NCBI GenBank assembly: GCA_000702245.1
Contig: JNKY01000016.1
Location: 62,001-126,000, forward strand
Origin: Lachnospiraceae bacterium C6A11
Lineage (GTDB): Bacteria > Bacillota > Clostridia > Lachnospirales > Lachnospiraceae
Length of the DNA stretch: 64,000 nt
Reading direction: 5' to 3'
The translations under genes and the position numbers were made by a program. Under the pieces are notes generated by a model. The model did no database searches. It was not told the DNA's origin and worked only from the letters and a program-made list of their open reading frames with translations. Each line of letters begins with the position of its first letter. Position 1 is the first letter of the stretch. Of the stretch, positions 34,001 through 43,284 are shown piece by piece.

Positions 34001-35865
34001 TCGACTTTATGTTCCAGCTGGCTAAGCGTATCCGTAAGTACAACGGTATGCAGATAGTCATCACACAGAACATCAAGGACTTCGTAGGAAGCGAGGAGAT
34101 CGCAAGAAAGTCAACCGCTATCATCAATGCGTGTCAGTACAGCTTCGTATTCGGACTTGCTCCGAACGATATGGATGACCTCTGCAAGCTCTATGAGAAG
34201 GCAGGCGGAATCAACGAGCAGGAGCAGGAAGACATCATAGGTGCTAAGCGTGGACAGGCATTCACGATCATGAGCCCGACCTCAAGATCATCCTTCATGA
34301 TCGAGGTTCCGGATTCGATGGTTGAGATGTTTGAGAACCGCGACTACGTAAGCCAGTATTTCTCAGGGGCAGACGGAGAAGAGTACTGGAACGATTTCGT
34401 AGTTGAAAGTAGAGAAATACATGACAGAAACCTTTCGGACCGTAAGGTTGCAGAGAGGACTAAGAAGGAAAGAAAGAACAATTCATCGATCAGATCGTCC
34501 GTAACCTTTGAAGAATACGGATTCATCCCACCGATCACCGAGCTTCAGGAAACTCCTGCAGCAGAGGAGGATGAAGAGCTTGAACCGGTCAGCGAAATAT
34601 TTGACTGGGAGAAGCCGCTTCTCGGAATGGAAGAGCAGAAGCCGTCGGCAGTTGAAAGATATATGGCTGCTGAAGAGGTTGTTGATCGTAAGGAATACGA
34701 GATGGCAGTGGGACGCTTCGGAGGCATAAGCTTCCAGGAGATTTCTGCTGAAGAAGCTGATAAGATGAATACCGACAGATCGGCAGCAGCCGGTTCGGGC
34801 GGTATAAACTTTACAGAAGAGGTAGCAGCACCTGTAAACTCAGAAAGCATCAACTTCACGGAAGAGATGGCAGCACCTGTAAGCTCAGGAAGCATCAATT
34901 TCACGGAAGAGGTTGCGGCACCTGTAAACTCAGGAAGCATCAACTTCACAGAAGCACCTGCAGCACAGGCACCTCAGTATGCACCGCAAGCACCTGCAGC
35001 ACAGGCACCTCAGTATGCACCACAGGCACCTGCAGCACAGGCACCTCAGTATGCACCGCAGGCTCCGCAGTACACTCCGCAGTACACTCAGCAGTATGCG
35101 CCACAGTATAACCCGGCAGCTCAGGATGCAGTATCTCAGAAATATATCGATGAATCTCTTGAGAAGTTCAGAGAATCCATCAGACAGGAATTAGAGAAGG
35201 AACTTACCGAGAAGATCAAGTGGATCTCAATCGGTGCAGGACTTGCGGCAGGTAACAATAATCTTGCAGCGGCAGCAGCAGGAAGTGTAAATGCTAAGAG
35301 AAGCAGTACCGTAGTAAGAGAGAGAACCGAAGAAGCAATCGGTGAGGAAGAAGAATACACAGCAAGTAGCCTCGAGTCGGATGACAGCTTATCACTTGGC
35401 TATGATGAGGAGGAAGAAAGAGACGACTTCTCATACGACGATGATGAGGAAGAGAATATCTCAAGCTTCGACGAGGATGAAGAATCTATCGATGAAGAAG
35501 AGGATTACTCATTCGACGATGAAGATGAAGAAGAGGATGACTTCTCATTCGATGAGGATGAAGCTTCAGATGATGAAGATCTTTCATTTGACGAAGATGA
35601 TGATGAAGATCTTTCACTCGATGACGATGAAGAAGAGGAAGAAGATTCCTTCTTCGATGACGATGAGGATGAGGAATACTCAGATGATGATTCGGAAGAG
35701 TACGAACCTGCACCGTTCCTGTTCTCAGAACTGCTTGCAGAAGCAGCGGAGGAATATGCTGATATGGATATAGAAGAACGTATGGAAGAGATGGGCGAAG
35801 AGGTTATGGAGATCACTCTCGAAGAACTCATGGCATACATCAAAAAACAGCGTAAAAAGAAATAA
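31069..35865 (+). CDS. VirB4-type ATPase with VirB3/PrgI-like N-terminus and long acidic tail
   Basis: At 1598 residues it is about twice the usual VirB4. Residues 1-90 have two membrane helices and the YVFMWHMLRYKAYPRRYSRVF pattern of PrgI/VirB3-like subunits, split here for brevity. Residues 100-280 are a Glu/Ala/Val then Lys-rich linker. From about 285 comes the VirB4 N-domain, then the motor with Walker A GKSGSGKS (722-729) and Walker B VVVVIDEAHVFID (near 958). After about 1105 follows a 490-residue tail: four 15-residue repeats starting INFTEE (1245-1302), AQAPQYAPQAP repeats, one helix and a Ser/Asp/Glu-rich run. VirB4 powers pilus assembly and transfer. Confidence 0.88.
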   Translation: MRLIPGKTKVKIELFRKVTLSDVAVGLVGLVAVTLCVVSSLPGRWIIAMIVAAIFALMLFRIEEEPMYVFMWHMLRYKAYPRRYSRVFSDKLLSKAGYENAVDEMFNEEDAGKTDNSDIIEEAAKEQAAEAVQAVEEEAVEAVSDEAAETVETVEAVAEEAAAEAEEAVSGKKSKKKDKKKGKKTAATAETKTAEAKPAAQTPNTPANTKSTVLDAMKAATEAYKKATDPAEKKKAFNKMIVEENKVLKNRKATEADKNAVWLARAERSAAKRQEKAQKKDENASFKDMADLMPFTGISGNFIEYNGKYFGAVIEIDPIEFRFFSKHRRNNSIEACFGRVLRSMHGDYGANIVKIQRPIIYDDYLDAEYGKLADLKKSFESGLLNEEEYQARVEIQFDRINEVKALCTDYKVIEGFYYLVMFDSDKRRLDTAVKQAIGSLEQGELTVRRLDTKGLALFLKYTNTLDFDESEIDRIEEGNYAAWAMPENVKFSMRRTQINNIVTHNMRVINYPTAVGDAWLAGVMSFPGTKVVVKVIPMDKTKAIRSIDRSLAELRGQYMQTSLDSKIVELQEHIETLSSLLVTLKQDNEAVMSVSIYITAYDVVASKEAKLLTEDVKTMLPSVTDMKKTVRRNWSEAGMKVSGMDFMQIQGFIGGQISAYDPLIKDARGIPTNTIAGMYPWVFAHISDKGGIKLGSADGVPVFINFFRRDSERVNSNMVIVGKSGSGKSYATKSLLSNLASEDAKIFILDPENEYSELAHNLHGKMINVGNATQGRLNPFHIITALDDDESGDSSTGGSFATHLQFLEEFFRQILPDIDRDALEYLNSLIERLYLNFGITPETDLATLTADDYPIFDDLYDIVLSEFERTNNEYLRQLLRSLVNYISKFAAGGRNANIWNGPSTITTEENFSVFNFQSLLANRNTLIANAQMLLVLKYIDNEIIKNRDYNTKYGLKRKVVVVIDEAHVFIDTKFPVALDFMFQLAKRIRKYNGMQIVITQNIKDFVGSEEIARKSTAIINACQYSFVFGLAPNDMDDLCKLYEKAGGINEQEQEDIIGAKRGQAFTIMSPTSRSSFMIEVPDSMVEMFENRDYVSQYFSGADGEEYWNDFVVESREIHDRNLSDRKVAERTKKERKNNSSIRSSVTFEEYGFIPPITELQETPAAEEDEELEPVSEIFDWEKPLLGMEEQKPSAVERYMAAEEVVDRKEYEMAVGRFGGISFQEISAEEADKMNTDRSAAAGSGGINFTEEVAAPVNSESINFTEEMAAPVSSGSINFTEEVAAPVNSGSINFTEAPAAQAPQYAPQAPAAQAPQYAPQAPAAQAPQYAPQAPQYTPQYTQQYAPQYNPAAQDAVSQKYIDESLEKFRESIRQELEKELTEKIKWISIGAGLAAGNNNLAAAAAGSVNAKRSSTVVRERTEEAIGEEEEYTASSLESDDSLSLGYDEEEERDDFSYDDDEEENISSFDEDEESIDEEEDYSFDDEDEEEDDFSFDEDEASDDEDLSFDEDDDEDLSLDDDEEEEEDSFFDDDEDEEYSDDDSEEYEPAPFLFSELLAEAAEEYADMDIEERMEEMGEEVMEITLEELMAYIKKQRKKK
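34801..35090 (+). repeat. In-frame coding repeats in the VirB4 tail
   Basis: Four 45-base units encode (S/G)INFTEE(V/M)AAPV-type 15-mers. These are followed by three to four units encoding AQAPQYAPQAP. Reading frame is kept and codon use is that of the host gene, so this is an expanded low-complexity protein region and not a DNA element. Confidence 0.85.
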
Positions 35866-35867
35866 CA

Positions 35868-35883
35868 ATAAAACATGTTTTAT
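35868..35883 (+). other. A/T-rich palindrome between VirB4 and STAS genes
   Basis: ATAAAACATGTTTTAT is a perfect 16-nt palindrome followed by AATTTT. It is too weak to be a firm terminator, but could lower read-through into the STAS gene. Confidence 0.3.
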
Positions 35884-35903
35884 AATTTTGGGAGGATAAA
35901 GAG

Positions 35904-36203
35904 ATGGATATAAAGCTTGTTAACAGAGGAGACACAGGAGAACTCATAATGTCGGGAGATCTGGATACGAAAACCTCCAGAGATGCTGATATGATATTTT
36001 CACAGATGGCTGACAGATTCAAGAATCTGACACTTAATATGACAGATCTTGAATATATATCCAGCTCTGGACTCCGAAGCATCAGGAATCTTTACATCAA
36101 GATAACACAGAATGGTGGAAGGCTGGAGCTTACAAACGTTAACGAAAATGTCATGGAGGTTTTCGAAATGACAGGACTGGCAGGATTACTTAACATCAGG
36201 TAG
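35904..36203 (+). CDS. STAS-domain anti-sigma-factor antagonist (SpoIIAA/RsbV-like)
   Basis: This 99-residue protein is one STAS domain: IMSGDLDTKTSRDAD, then LTLNMTDLEYISSSGLRSI and GGRLELTNVNENVMEVFEMTGL. By alignment with SpoIIAA the phosphorylation site is Ser54 in YISSSGLR; the usual Asp before it is replaced by Ser. Unphosphorylated protein would bind the HATPase kinase encoded 7 kb downstream, and the PP2C phosphatase would reactivate it. No sigma factor gene lies in the window, so the switch may act on another target, possibly the secretion machine itself. Confidence 0.9.
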   Translation: MDIKLVNRGDTGELIMSGDLDTKTSRDADMIFSQMADRFKNLTLNMTDLEYISSSGLRSIRNLYIKITQNGGRLELTNVNENVMEVFEMTGLAGLLNIR

Positions 36204-36226
36204 ATTGTTTTTTAAGAGGGATGACT

Positions 36227-39200
36227 ATGAAGAAGAGAGGTTTTATCAAAAGAATAGCGGCTATAACAGCTCTCTCGCTTGTTCTTACGGAGCTTCCTGT
36301 ATTTCCGGCAAAGGAAATAGAGGCTGCACAGGTTTCGGAGGATAAGGGGTCATCTTATTATGTTTCCGAACTGGGAACGGATGGCAAATATATTCTGAAG
36401 GATCCAACAACCGAGAAGACAACCGAGGGAACAACTGAGGATAAGACTATTGTTAAAACTTATTCAATAAAGCCTGATCCGGATGATGAAGAAAAGTATT
36501 CCGACTATGGTGCGGTTTCGGCATGGAAGGACAGACAGAGCATCCAGGCTCCATCAAACACCTACTGTATGCATGTTGGAACCGGTGCAACTCAGGGTGA
36601 TACGGTTCTCTACTATGCGATCGAGTATACGGATGTAAATGATGTTACAAGAACACAGTTCGTATTTCCTTCTATTGATGCCAAGGACAGATCTGATGCA
36701 CTTCTTAAGTATGGTGCAAACGGAAAAACTCTGAATCAGACCTACGGAGGCAATATGCTGAAGGAGTTTAACTATTCCGAGGATTTGCAGAGCGAGGATC
36801 CGCTGGCAGCGTGGAGTGTTCAGGATTATGTATTCCAGACGGATGCCGAGGTTAAGAAGGTAGACAATATCAAGATCTATCTCGGACAGGGCAGCTGGAA
36901 TATCCAGGGACTTGAGATCTATAAGGTTGATTCTTATAAGGGCTATGAAGAGTATGGTATAGTTTCCGGAAAGCAGTTCCTTGATTTCGAAGGCTACAAG
37001 GTATCTGAGGTTGTTAAGACCAACAGCCAGGTTACTTTCTCAACATCGGGAGCGGATGCAGTTATCGTTATCGGCGAGTCAGAGGATGTAAACCAGTACT
37101 GCACACTTAAGAATTTCAGTAAGGGTGAGTCTGAGAAGAAATATGCAGTTGAGAATTATGTATATTCCTTCAGAATGGATTTCGTGGATCAGATGGATGC
37201 GGGTATCGAAACATTCGCAAACTCAAACGGTCAGAAGGTAGATTCATTTAAGGATAATATAGTTGAAGATATAGTTATAGAGTTCCAGTATAAGGATAAG
37301 AGCGGCTGGACAAGAAAGGTTGCTCTTCCGGTCATCCTCAGCAGCTACGGATGTGTGCTGGAAAAGGAAAAAAATGGAACAATCCTCGGCTTTGGCCAGA
37401 GAGGTGACACGCTGGCATTCATGGGACTTTTCCCTGATATGGATTATATAGTCGGAAATGTAACCCTGAGTGTCGGAAAAGCAGCAAGAGACAGACTTGC
37501 AGAGTCCGGCATCAATGTTTCAAACGGTACCGGCAGTATGAAGCAGTCGATGAATAACACTACTACCGATGATATTCAGATAGCAGGTATATCGTTCTAC
37601 AAGGGCGCATGTATGCCGTATATCCAGGATGGTATCGACAGTGATGGCAAGAAGGTACAAGGTGCAACAATTGATTACGCATTTGAAGGTTCACCTTTCA
37701 CATATTTCACAACCACCGATGAAAGAGGAAGGCTGGTTAAGCCGGGTGGTAAGGAGCAGTTTAAGCTTACAGCTTATAAGAGCGGAGCAACACTTACAGC
37801 TTCAAGCTCAGCAAGAAATAAGTTCCTCGTAACAGTTTCCACAAGTAACATTAAGAAGTGCGGAACAACAAATGATGTTACGATGAGATTCAAATATGAT
37901 ACACGTGACGGACAGCATAATAAGACTACACTCTACAATGTTAAAAATGCAGCTGTTGAGTATATGGGAACCTGGCCGGCAACAAACGGCAAGGACTTTA
38001 TAGGATCTATAGCTCTTACAGAGGGAAGTACAATCTCATTCCTGATCGATGCTATCAATCTTAAACAGTTTACAGGAGTTGATGTTAACCTCCTCGGTGA
38101 TGATGAATGGCAGCTGAACAACCTCACTATCGATTATGTAGAGAGGTTTGAAAAGAGACATGCTTACGTCGTTGACAAGACTGTTTCCGGAGTTACGACT
38201 CATTTCTGGATCGACAGATCGATGGTATCCGCACAGATATTTAACATGGGCGGATCGGCTGTAACAGTTCTTGATAAGGCAGGAGATGCCGTATACGGAA
38301 ACGGAAGCAAGATACAGAATAATAAAAAGCCGCTTACAGACAAGGATGGTAAAGTGGTAACCGATAAGGATGGCAATCCGATATATATTGACGCCGATGA
38401 TGTTGTTGAAGGAAGAGCAGTTGGTGATGAGCAGTTCTTCGCAGGAGGAACAGGCTACAGCTTCAATTTCACAAATAATACAACAGTTGAAAATGTTGAC
38501 AGACGACAGTATAAAGATGTGCTTTACGTCATGAGCTATGAGGATACTGCAGTTGACTGGGGCTTCTTCAAGGAGGCCAAGACCTTTGATGTAACCGTTA
38601 AGGTTGCGGATGATCCGGACTACGATAACGGAGACGGTGATTCGGGTTCAAAGAACTACTTCTATTTCCAGCTTGATTTCAGCAACGGAAACAGTGCTTA
38701 CGTTCTTGCAAACCAGCAGCTGACAGCCGATGGTTTCAGATCGGGCAAGTCAGAAACCTTCTCGATCAAGACAAACAGAGATTACGGAGATCTTCTCGGA
38801 GTACGTATCATTCCTGAGGATCTTTCATCAGAAACAGATGTATTTGATAAGCTTAATATAGAGAAGATAACTATTACCGAAAAAACAAGCGGCGGTGCCT
38901 TCATGAACTACGTTATCGATAACGTAGGCTGGATCGAGATCGACTACCGTGATGAGCTCGAATCAGTTACTCCGGGTGGCCAGAAGGCAAGAATGCAGAA
39001 GGAAATATCACGTTACTTCAATATAACTGACAAGCAGAAGTCGGTAAGACTTCTCTGCGAGATAGTTACACTTCCGTGGGATAATGATTATCTTCAGTTC
39101 CAGGGCTCTGTAATGGCAGAGGTTGTATATGTAAGTTCAGAAACAAAGACGATACAGACCATGTCCTTCGATGTTGTTCAGTATATAGCGGAATATATGA

Positions 39201-41635
39201 ACAAGACGGCGAAATCGGTTGAAACCTCGACGGATCCGAATTCGCAGGTAGTGAAGGCGGCGGGACTGAATACCATATCCGATCCGGAATGGATGTTCAG
39301 ACCTAACCATACAGACAGACTGATATTCCCGGCTATACCGGACCTCGGAACCATAAAGAGTATCCAGTTTACGGCACAGACCAGAAACGGATATCCGGCT
39401 ATATGGAATATCGGACAGATAACATTATCGCAGATAACCTCAGACAGTGGTTCTATACAGCTCACCACAAATGAGGAGTATTTAAGAGATATTGATGCGC
39501 AGGAGCTCTGCAGAAGTACAAACAGCAAGGTTGTATCAACAACACTTCCTATCGGTAAGGCGCAGAGAACCTCGGTATTTAACTTTACAGACAACCAGAT
39601 AGTATGGGTATCTGACGCGTGGGCAACACCTGTGTCAAGAATACCGGAATCAAATAGTGATACGGTTAATGTTTACTTACACCCATCACCTGGTTCATAT
39701 AACGTAGATGATGTAAACGTGAGTATTTCATACCAGTACGGTATCCCATTCTCTAAGTATATGCAGATAAGCTATGAGAATCTGTATACATCGGGAAGCG
39801 GAACCGAGGATGCGATATTCTACGTGAGAGGTCTTAAAGCGGCGAACTTTGTGAGTCCGGGCAAGCTCGAAGTACAATGTACGAATACCTATATGGCCTT
39901 CGATTATGCGGTGGTACAACATGAGAGGAATGGAGTAATAATCGATACTTATGAGTATTACTTCTTCGATTCGTCGGCTATACTCGGTATTGAAGCATCA
40001 CCGTCATCAAGGAGACAATACACGGACAGAACAGAAGAAAAGGTTATTCTTGCCTTTGGTAAGGATACGGAAGAGCAAAATCTTGTTCCTGAGACAAACG
40101 ATATAGCGGTTGCTGTACATTACACCTCAACCATCGATCCTACAGGCTACGAGTATACATCGCCTTACGTATATCTGACAGATGTGGGCTACAAGACTAT
40201 TTCCGAAGGCCTCTGGGCAGAAATACCTTTCAAGGTAAATAACGTAGACAAGGTTACAGGCTACAGTATAGCAGCCTACGGAAACCTTAAGGGTACGATC
40301 GATGAATCGGCAATATATGCTTATGATATTTCAGATGAGAATGATTCACAGAGTCTTGTAACTCTGGAAGAGGAAGCACTTGAATTAACCTTCAAGAATT
40401 ATGCTCCGGTTATGGAGAGCTACAAACTTACAGATAATCTGAAGAAGCATAAGTCAAAGGTTAATGAGTACTACGGACCTGATACGGTTACACCGATATT
40501 CTTCGACTTCACAACAGCTTCGGCAACAACCAAGGGCGAGGGCGGAACAAGAGCCAAGATCAAGGCAACCTTCCATTACATCGATTACAGGAAGGTTGAA
40601 AGAACCAAGACATATGATGATCTGAGTCAGTACATAATAGGCAAGAATAAGGAATTCCTTACAAATGAAACCCAGACAGTCAAGATATTCCTTGAAGAGA
40701 TGGGAAGCGAATTCGATCTTATTTCAGTAGAGCTTCTTCCTTACTTCGATACTATCGTAACGGAGAAGGATATCTCAGAGGTTGTAGAGGATGCAGCTAA
40801 TGAGAAGGAAGAAGAGGATGCAAAGAAGGCGGAGGCCGAGAAGAACGGCGAAACACCTGACGCAAAGATTGATGATCCGGACAATCCAAGTGCTGAGACC
40901 ATCCTTGAGAAGACTATCGAAAACCAGAATGCAAGCTGGACTATCCATTCCGTTAAGGTAACTATAGCTGACGGACAGATAACACCGCTTGAGAGAAAGG
41001 TTGAGAAGACATTCTCAGGACTCCAGCAGGGCGGAGAGATCATATTTAATAGTGCATCACTCATAAGCTCTATAAACCAGAATGGTACCGGAGATTACAC
41101 CATCACATCTGTACCTCCTAACTTCCTGGCGAAGAAGGATGATATCTTTACAGGTAAGGTTACAGTTATCAACTCGCTGAACGGCTTTGGCGTAAAGGTT
41201 TACAGAAAGGTCGGAGATGCACGTGAGGATATCACACAGGATAATATTGTAATAGACAATGCAGCAAATAAGTTCTGGTTTGTTGTACCGGAAAGCAAGG
41301 ATCCTTATAACAATACAGTTTATGAACTGGCTATTTATCCAAAGGACGATCCTGATACCCAGGATATAGTATATGTAACTGTTGAGAAGACGAAGGAGCG
41401 TGAAGAAGCTACTACGGAGAATACAACAGAGTCAACTACCGAGGGTACGACGGAGAAGTCAACTGAGGAGAGTACAGGATCACAGCAGGACAACACAGAA
41501 TCAAACACCGATCAGAATAATGATCAGAATACGGATCAGAACAATGATTCAAATACTGAATCAGGTACCGCGGATGACACAAACAAGAACGATTCCGATG
41601 GATTCCCTTCAGTTGATCCGGTTGAATCAAACTAA
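36227..41635 (+). CDS. Giant secreted surface protein, 1802 residues
   Basis: I start at ATG 36227, 6 bases after AAGAGGG; an ATG two codons earlier touches that site. A signal peptide ends near EIEAAQ. The body is beta-rich with recurring modules of about 200 residues containing short GxxxWxIxxLxIxxV-like phrases, for example LGQGSWNIQGLEIYKV and LGDDEWQLNNLTIDYV, suggesting repeated PLAT-like or carbohydrate-binding-like sandwiches. A charged helical segment (about 1520-1550) is rich in Glu/Lys/Ala. The last 80 residues are Thr/Glu/Ser/Asn/Gln/Asp-rich and lack a sorting motif or anchor. Family unknown. It is a candidate substrate or external part of the machine. Confidence 0.75.
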   Translation: MKKRGFIKRIAAITALSLVLTELPVFPAKEIEAAQVSEDKGSSYYVSELGTDGKYILKDPTTEKTTEGTTEDKTIVKTYSIKPDPDDEEKYSDYGAVSAWKDRQSIQAPSNTYCMHVGTGATQGDTVLYYAIEYTDVNDVTRTQFVFPSIDAKDRSDALLKYGANGKTLNQTYGGNMLKEFNYSEDLQSEDPLAAWSVQDYVFQTDAEVKKVDNIKIYLGQGSWNIQGLEIYKVDSYKGYEEYGIVSGKQFLDFEGYKVSEVVKTNSQVTFSTSGADAVIVIGESEDVNQYCTLKNFSKGESEKKYAVENYVYSFRMDFVDQMDAGIETFANSNGQKVDSFKDNIVEDIVIEFQYKDKSGWTRKVALPVILSSYGCVLEKEKNGTILGFGQRGDTLAFMGLFPDMDYIVGNVTLSVGKAARDRLAESGINVSNGTGSMKQSMNNTTTDDIQIAGISFYKGACMPYIQDGIDSDGKKVQGATIDYAFEGSPFTYFTTTDERGRLVKPGGKEQFKLTAYKSGATLTASSSARNKFLVTVSTSNIKKCGTTNDVTMRFKYDTRDGQHNKTTLYNVKNAAVEYMGTWPATNGKDFIGSIALTEGSTISFLIDAINLKQFTGVDVNLLGDDEWQLNNLTIDYVERFEKRHAYVVDKTVSGVTTHFWIDRSMVSAQIFNMGGSAVTVLDKAGDAVYGNGSKIQNNKKPLTDKDGKVVTDKDGNPIYIDADDVVEGRAVGDEQFFAGGTGYSFNFTNNTTVENVDRRQYKDVLYVMSYEDTAVDWGFFKEAKTFDVTVKVADDPDYDNGDGDSGSKNYFYFQLDFSNGNSAYVLANQQLTADGFRSGKSETFSIKTNRDYGDLLGVRIIPEDLSSETDVFDKLNIEKITITEKTSGGAFMNYVIDNVGWIEIDYRDELESVTPGGQKARMQKEISRYFNITDKQKSVRLLCEIVTLPWDNDYLQFQGSVMAEVVYVSSETKTIQTMSFDVVQYIAEYMNKTAKSVETSTDPNSQVVKAAGLNTISDPEWMFRPNHTDRLIFPAIPDLGTIKSIQFTAQTRNGYPAIWNIGQITLSQITSDSGSIQLTTNEEYLRDIDAQELCRSTNSKVVSTTLPIGKAQRTSVFNFTDNQIVWVSDAWATPVSRIPESNSDTVNVYLHPSPGSYNVDDVNVSISYQYGIPFSKYMQISYENLYTSGSGTEDAIFYVRGLKAANFVSPGKLEVQCTNTYMAFDYAVVQHERNGVIIDTYEYYFFDSSAILGIEASPSSRRQYTDRTEEKVILAFGKDTEEQNLVPETNDIAVAVHYTSTIDPTGYEYTSPYVYLTDVGYKTISEGLWAEIPFKVNNVDKVTGYSIAAYGNLKGTIDESAIYAYDISDENDSQSLVTLEEEALELTFKNYAPVMESYKLTDNLKKHKSKVNEYYGPDTVTPIFFDFTTASATTKGEGGTRAKIKATFHYIDYRKVERTKTYDDLSQYIIGKNKEFLTNETQTVKIFLEEMGSEFDLISVELLPYFDTIVTEKDISEVVEDAANEKEEEDAKKAEAEKNGETPDAKIDDPDNPSAETILEKTIENQNASWTIHSVKVTIADGQITPLERKVEKTFSGLQQGGEIIFNSASLISSINQNGTGDYTITSVPPNFLAKKDDIFTGKVTVINSLNGFGVKVYRKVGDAREDITQDNIVIDNAANKFWFVVPESKDPYNNTVYELAIYPKDDPDTQDIVYVTVEKTKEREEATTENTTESTTEGTTEKSTEESTGSQQDNTESNTDQNNDQNTDQNNDSNTESGTADDTNKNDSDGFPSVDPVESN

Positions 41636-41647
41636 TGAGGTCATGAC

Positions 41648-42469
41648 ATGAATAAGAAAAAAGTGATCATAGTTGTAATTATTATAGTAGCGCTGCTACT
41701 TGCAGCAGGCCTTGCCTTCTTCCTCTTTTTGGGGAAGAAGGGAGGCAGCAGCAAGATGAAGCTCTTTAGCGATTCGGACTACCCTTGTGAATACAAGGTT
41801 ACAAAGTCCGGCGTCGAGCTGACCCTTGACGGAAGCAAGACTCCTAATCTTAAGTGGGAGTATGAGATGAAGCGCGACGGGATCTTCGAGATCACAACAA
41901 AGAGTGAAGAGAATAAGGGCAAAGTTACATATAATATCAAGGTCTTAAGAGGAGGCTCTACAGATATTACCTTTAAGAGAAAGGATGAACTTGCCGGTTA
42001 CAACTATGACGCTGCAAGCGTTAAACTTACATTGTTTGCGCTTATGAACGAAGGCGAGGAGTATGAAATAGTAGTATCTGAGGAGGCGTCGGTTGATTCA
42101 GAGATGACGACCAAGGTTGCCGAGGATACGGATTGCCCTTTCATGATAGTAAACAGTTCTACCGGTTATTCATATATCGTATTTCCGAATGGCTCATCAG
42201 ACTGGTTAGTGGACGATCCTTCAGGAAAGTTAAGGTGTTCGATTGGTTATTCGTCTGACGGAATAGAAACGTTTTCATTCTACGATTATGAAGCTGATTC
42301 ACAGCTGGATTATACGGCAACAAACAATGATGCGGTAAATATCACAGCATACGAGACAGTCATAACATTGACAAGCGAAAAGCGTGGTCGTACGGAGTAT
42401 ATCAAGGTTAAAGTTAGTGAGAAGGGTGGCATACAGCTTTCACTGACAGAAGCTCCGAAGGATAAATGA
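41648..42469 (+). CDS. Single-span membrane protein of unknown function
   Basis: This 273-residue protein has a short basic start, one strong hydrophobic helix (about 5-28) and then an extracytoplasmic beta-rich domain. That domain repeats a strand-rich pattern (CEYKVTKSGVELTLDGSKTPNLKW and later YIVFPNGSSDWLVDD; stretches shown are separate). No lipobox. It follows the giant surface protein by 12 bases. It could anchor or guide an extracellular part of the machine; no family recognised. Confidence 0.65.
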   Translation: MNKKKVIIVVIIIVALLLAAGLAFFLFLGKKGGSSKMKLFSDSDYPCEYKVTKSGVELTLDGSKTPNLKWEYEMKRDGIFEITTKSEENKGKVTYNIKVLRGGSTDITFKRKDELAGYNYDAASVKLTLFALMNEGEEYEIVVSEEASVDSEMTTKVAEDTDCPFMIVNSSTGYSYIVFPNGSSDWLVDDPSGKLRCSIGYSSDGIETFSFYDYEADSQLDYTATNNDAVNITAYETVITLTSEKRGRTEYIKVKVSEKGGIQLSLTEAPKDK

Positions 42470-42489
42470 TCATTACGAGGTGAAAACCA

Positions 42490-43215
42490 TTGTTAACTAA
42501 GAAGACTAAGAGAAATCAGGTTTTGATGGAAGCCAGACAGGTTTTGCTGGGACATGTGAGATCGTCAGAAAACGGACATCTGATCGCAGATATGGATATG
42601 CGTATCCAGACTTGGGGAGCCGCTGACGGCTCCCACAAGATCAGAGTCTGGGGCGTCAAAACCAGACATTATTTATATAACGCTTCAGATGTAAACAATA
42701 CCAAGGTGGTTTATGAGGCTGGAAAGCTCATGAACAGTGTGGGCCATGGTGTTGATTTTCAAACAAAGAAGGATTCTGTCGCAAGCCTCGTTAAGCTGTA
42801 TATTTTCTACCCGACAGTTCTTCTTTTTTTTGAAAATGAAGATAATGAGCTTCAGCTTTCAATCTATACTGCAAGGACTATTTCCTCGGGACTGGCGGTC
42901 CGCTTCGCCAGAAAAAGATTCGAGAAGGAGATGAGAGACTATCTTGAGCTTGAATCGAGGAGGTCGTATAAAGAGCAGGCTGAACCTGAGAAGGAAGAGG
43001 AAACAGACGAGAACGGTATAGAGCGTAAGAAGGGCAAAAAGAAGAAGGGCCTTCTTAAACGTGATAAACAGATATATGAACCTTATGATTTCGGTGCCGA
43101 TGCAGAGGAAGAGGAAAGTGATGAGCCGGAGCTTGCAGAGGACGAAGAGGAAGTATGGGACGGCAGTAACTGGGTCATTCGTAAGAAAAAGGAATACGAT
43201 GACGACGAAGATTGA
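42490..43215 (+). CDS. Cytosolic protein of unknown function with acidic C-terminus
   Basis: This 241-residue protein starts at TTG 42490 with AGGTG about 8 bases upstream; no better start fits. The N-terminal 150 residues are a mixed fold (HLIADMDMRIQTWGAADGSH, RIWGV-like VWGVKTRHYL). Lys/Glu-rich segments follow (KGKKKKGLL), then an acidic end (ADAEEEESDEPELAEDEEEV). The switch from basic to acidic tail recalls the tail of the VirB4 protein. No membrane segment. No family recognised. Confidence 0.62.
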   Translation: MLTKKTKRNQVLMEARQVLLGHVRSSENGHLIADMDMRIQTWGAADGSHKIRVWGVKTRHYLYNASDVNNTKVVYEAGKLMNSVGHGVDFQTKKDSVASLVKLYIFYPTVLLFFENEDNELQLSIYTARTISSGLAVRFARKRFEKEMRDYLELESRRSYKEQAEPEKEEETDENGIERKKGKKKKGLLKRDKQIYEPYDFGADAEEEESDEPELAEDEEEVWDGSNWVIRKKKEYDDDED

Positions 43216-43284
43216 TAAGTAACCGGACTTGAGCCGGCTTTGATAGCAGCAGAATAACGAGGAAAGTAAAAAAGGGGTGACAGT

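Noticed and set aside
34801-35090. Regular repeats that might be a CRISPR-like or minisatellite array
   Set aside because: They stay in frame within the VirB4 gene, encode low-complexity peptide repeats and have no unique spacers.
35868-35883. Terminator after the VirB4 gene
   Set aside because: The stem is only A/T with a short T-run; the STAS gene is probably still read through.
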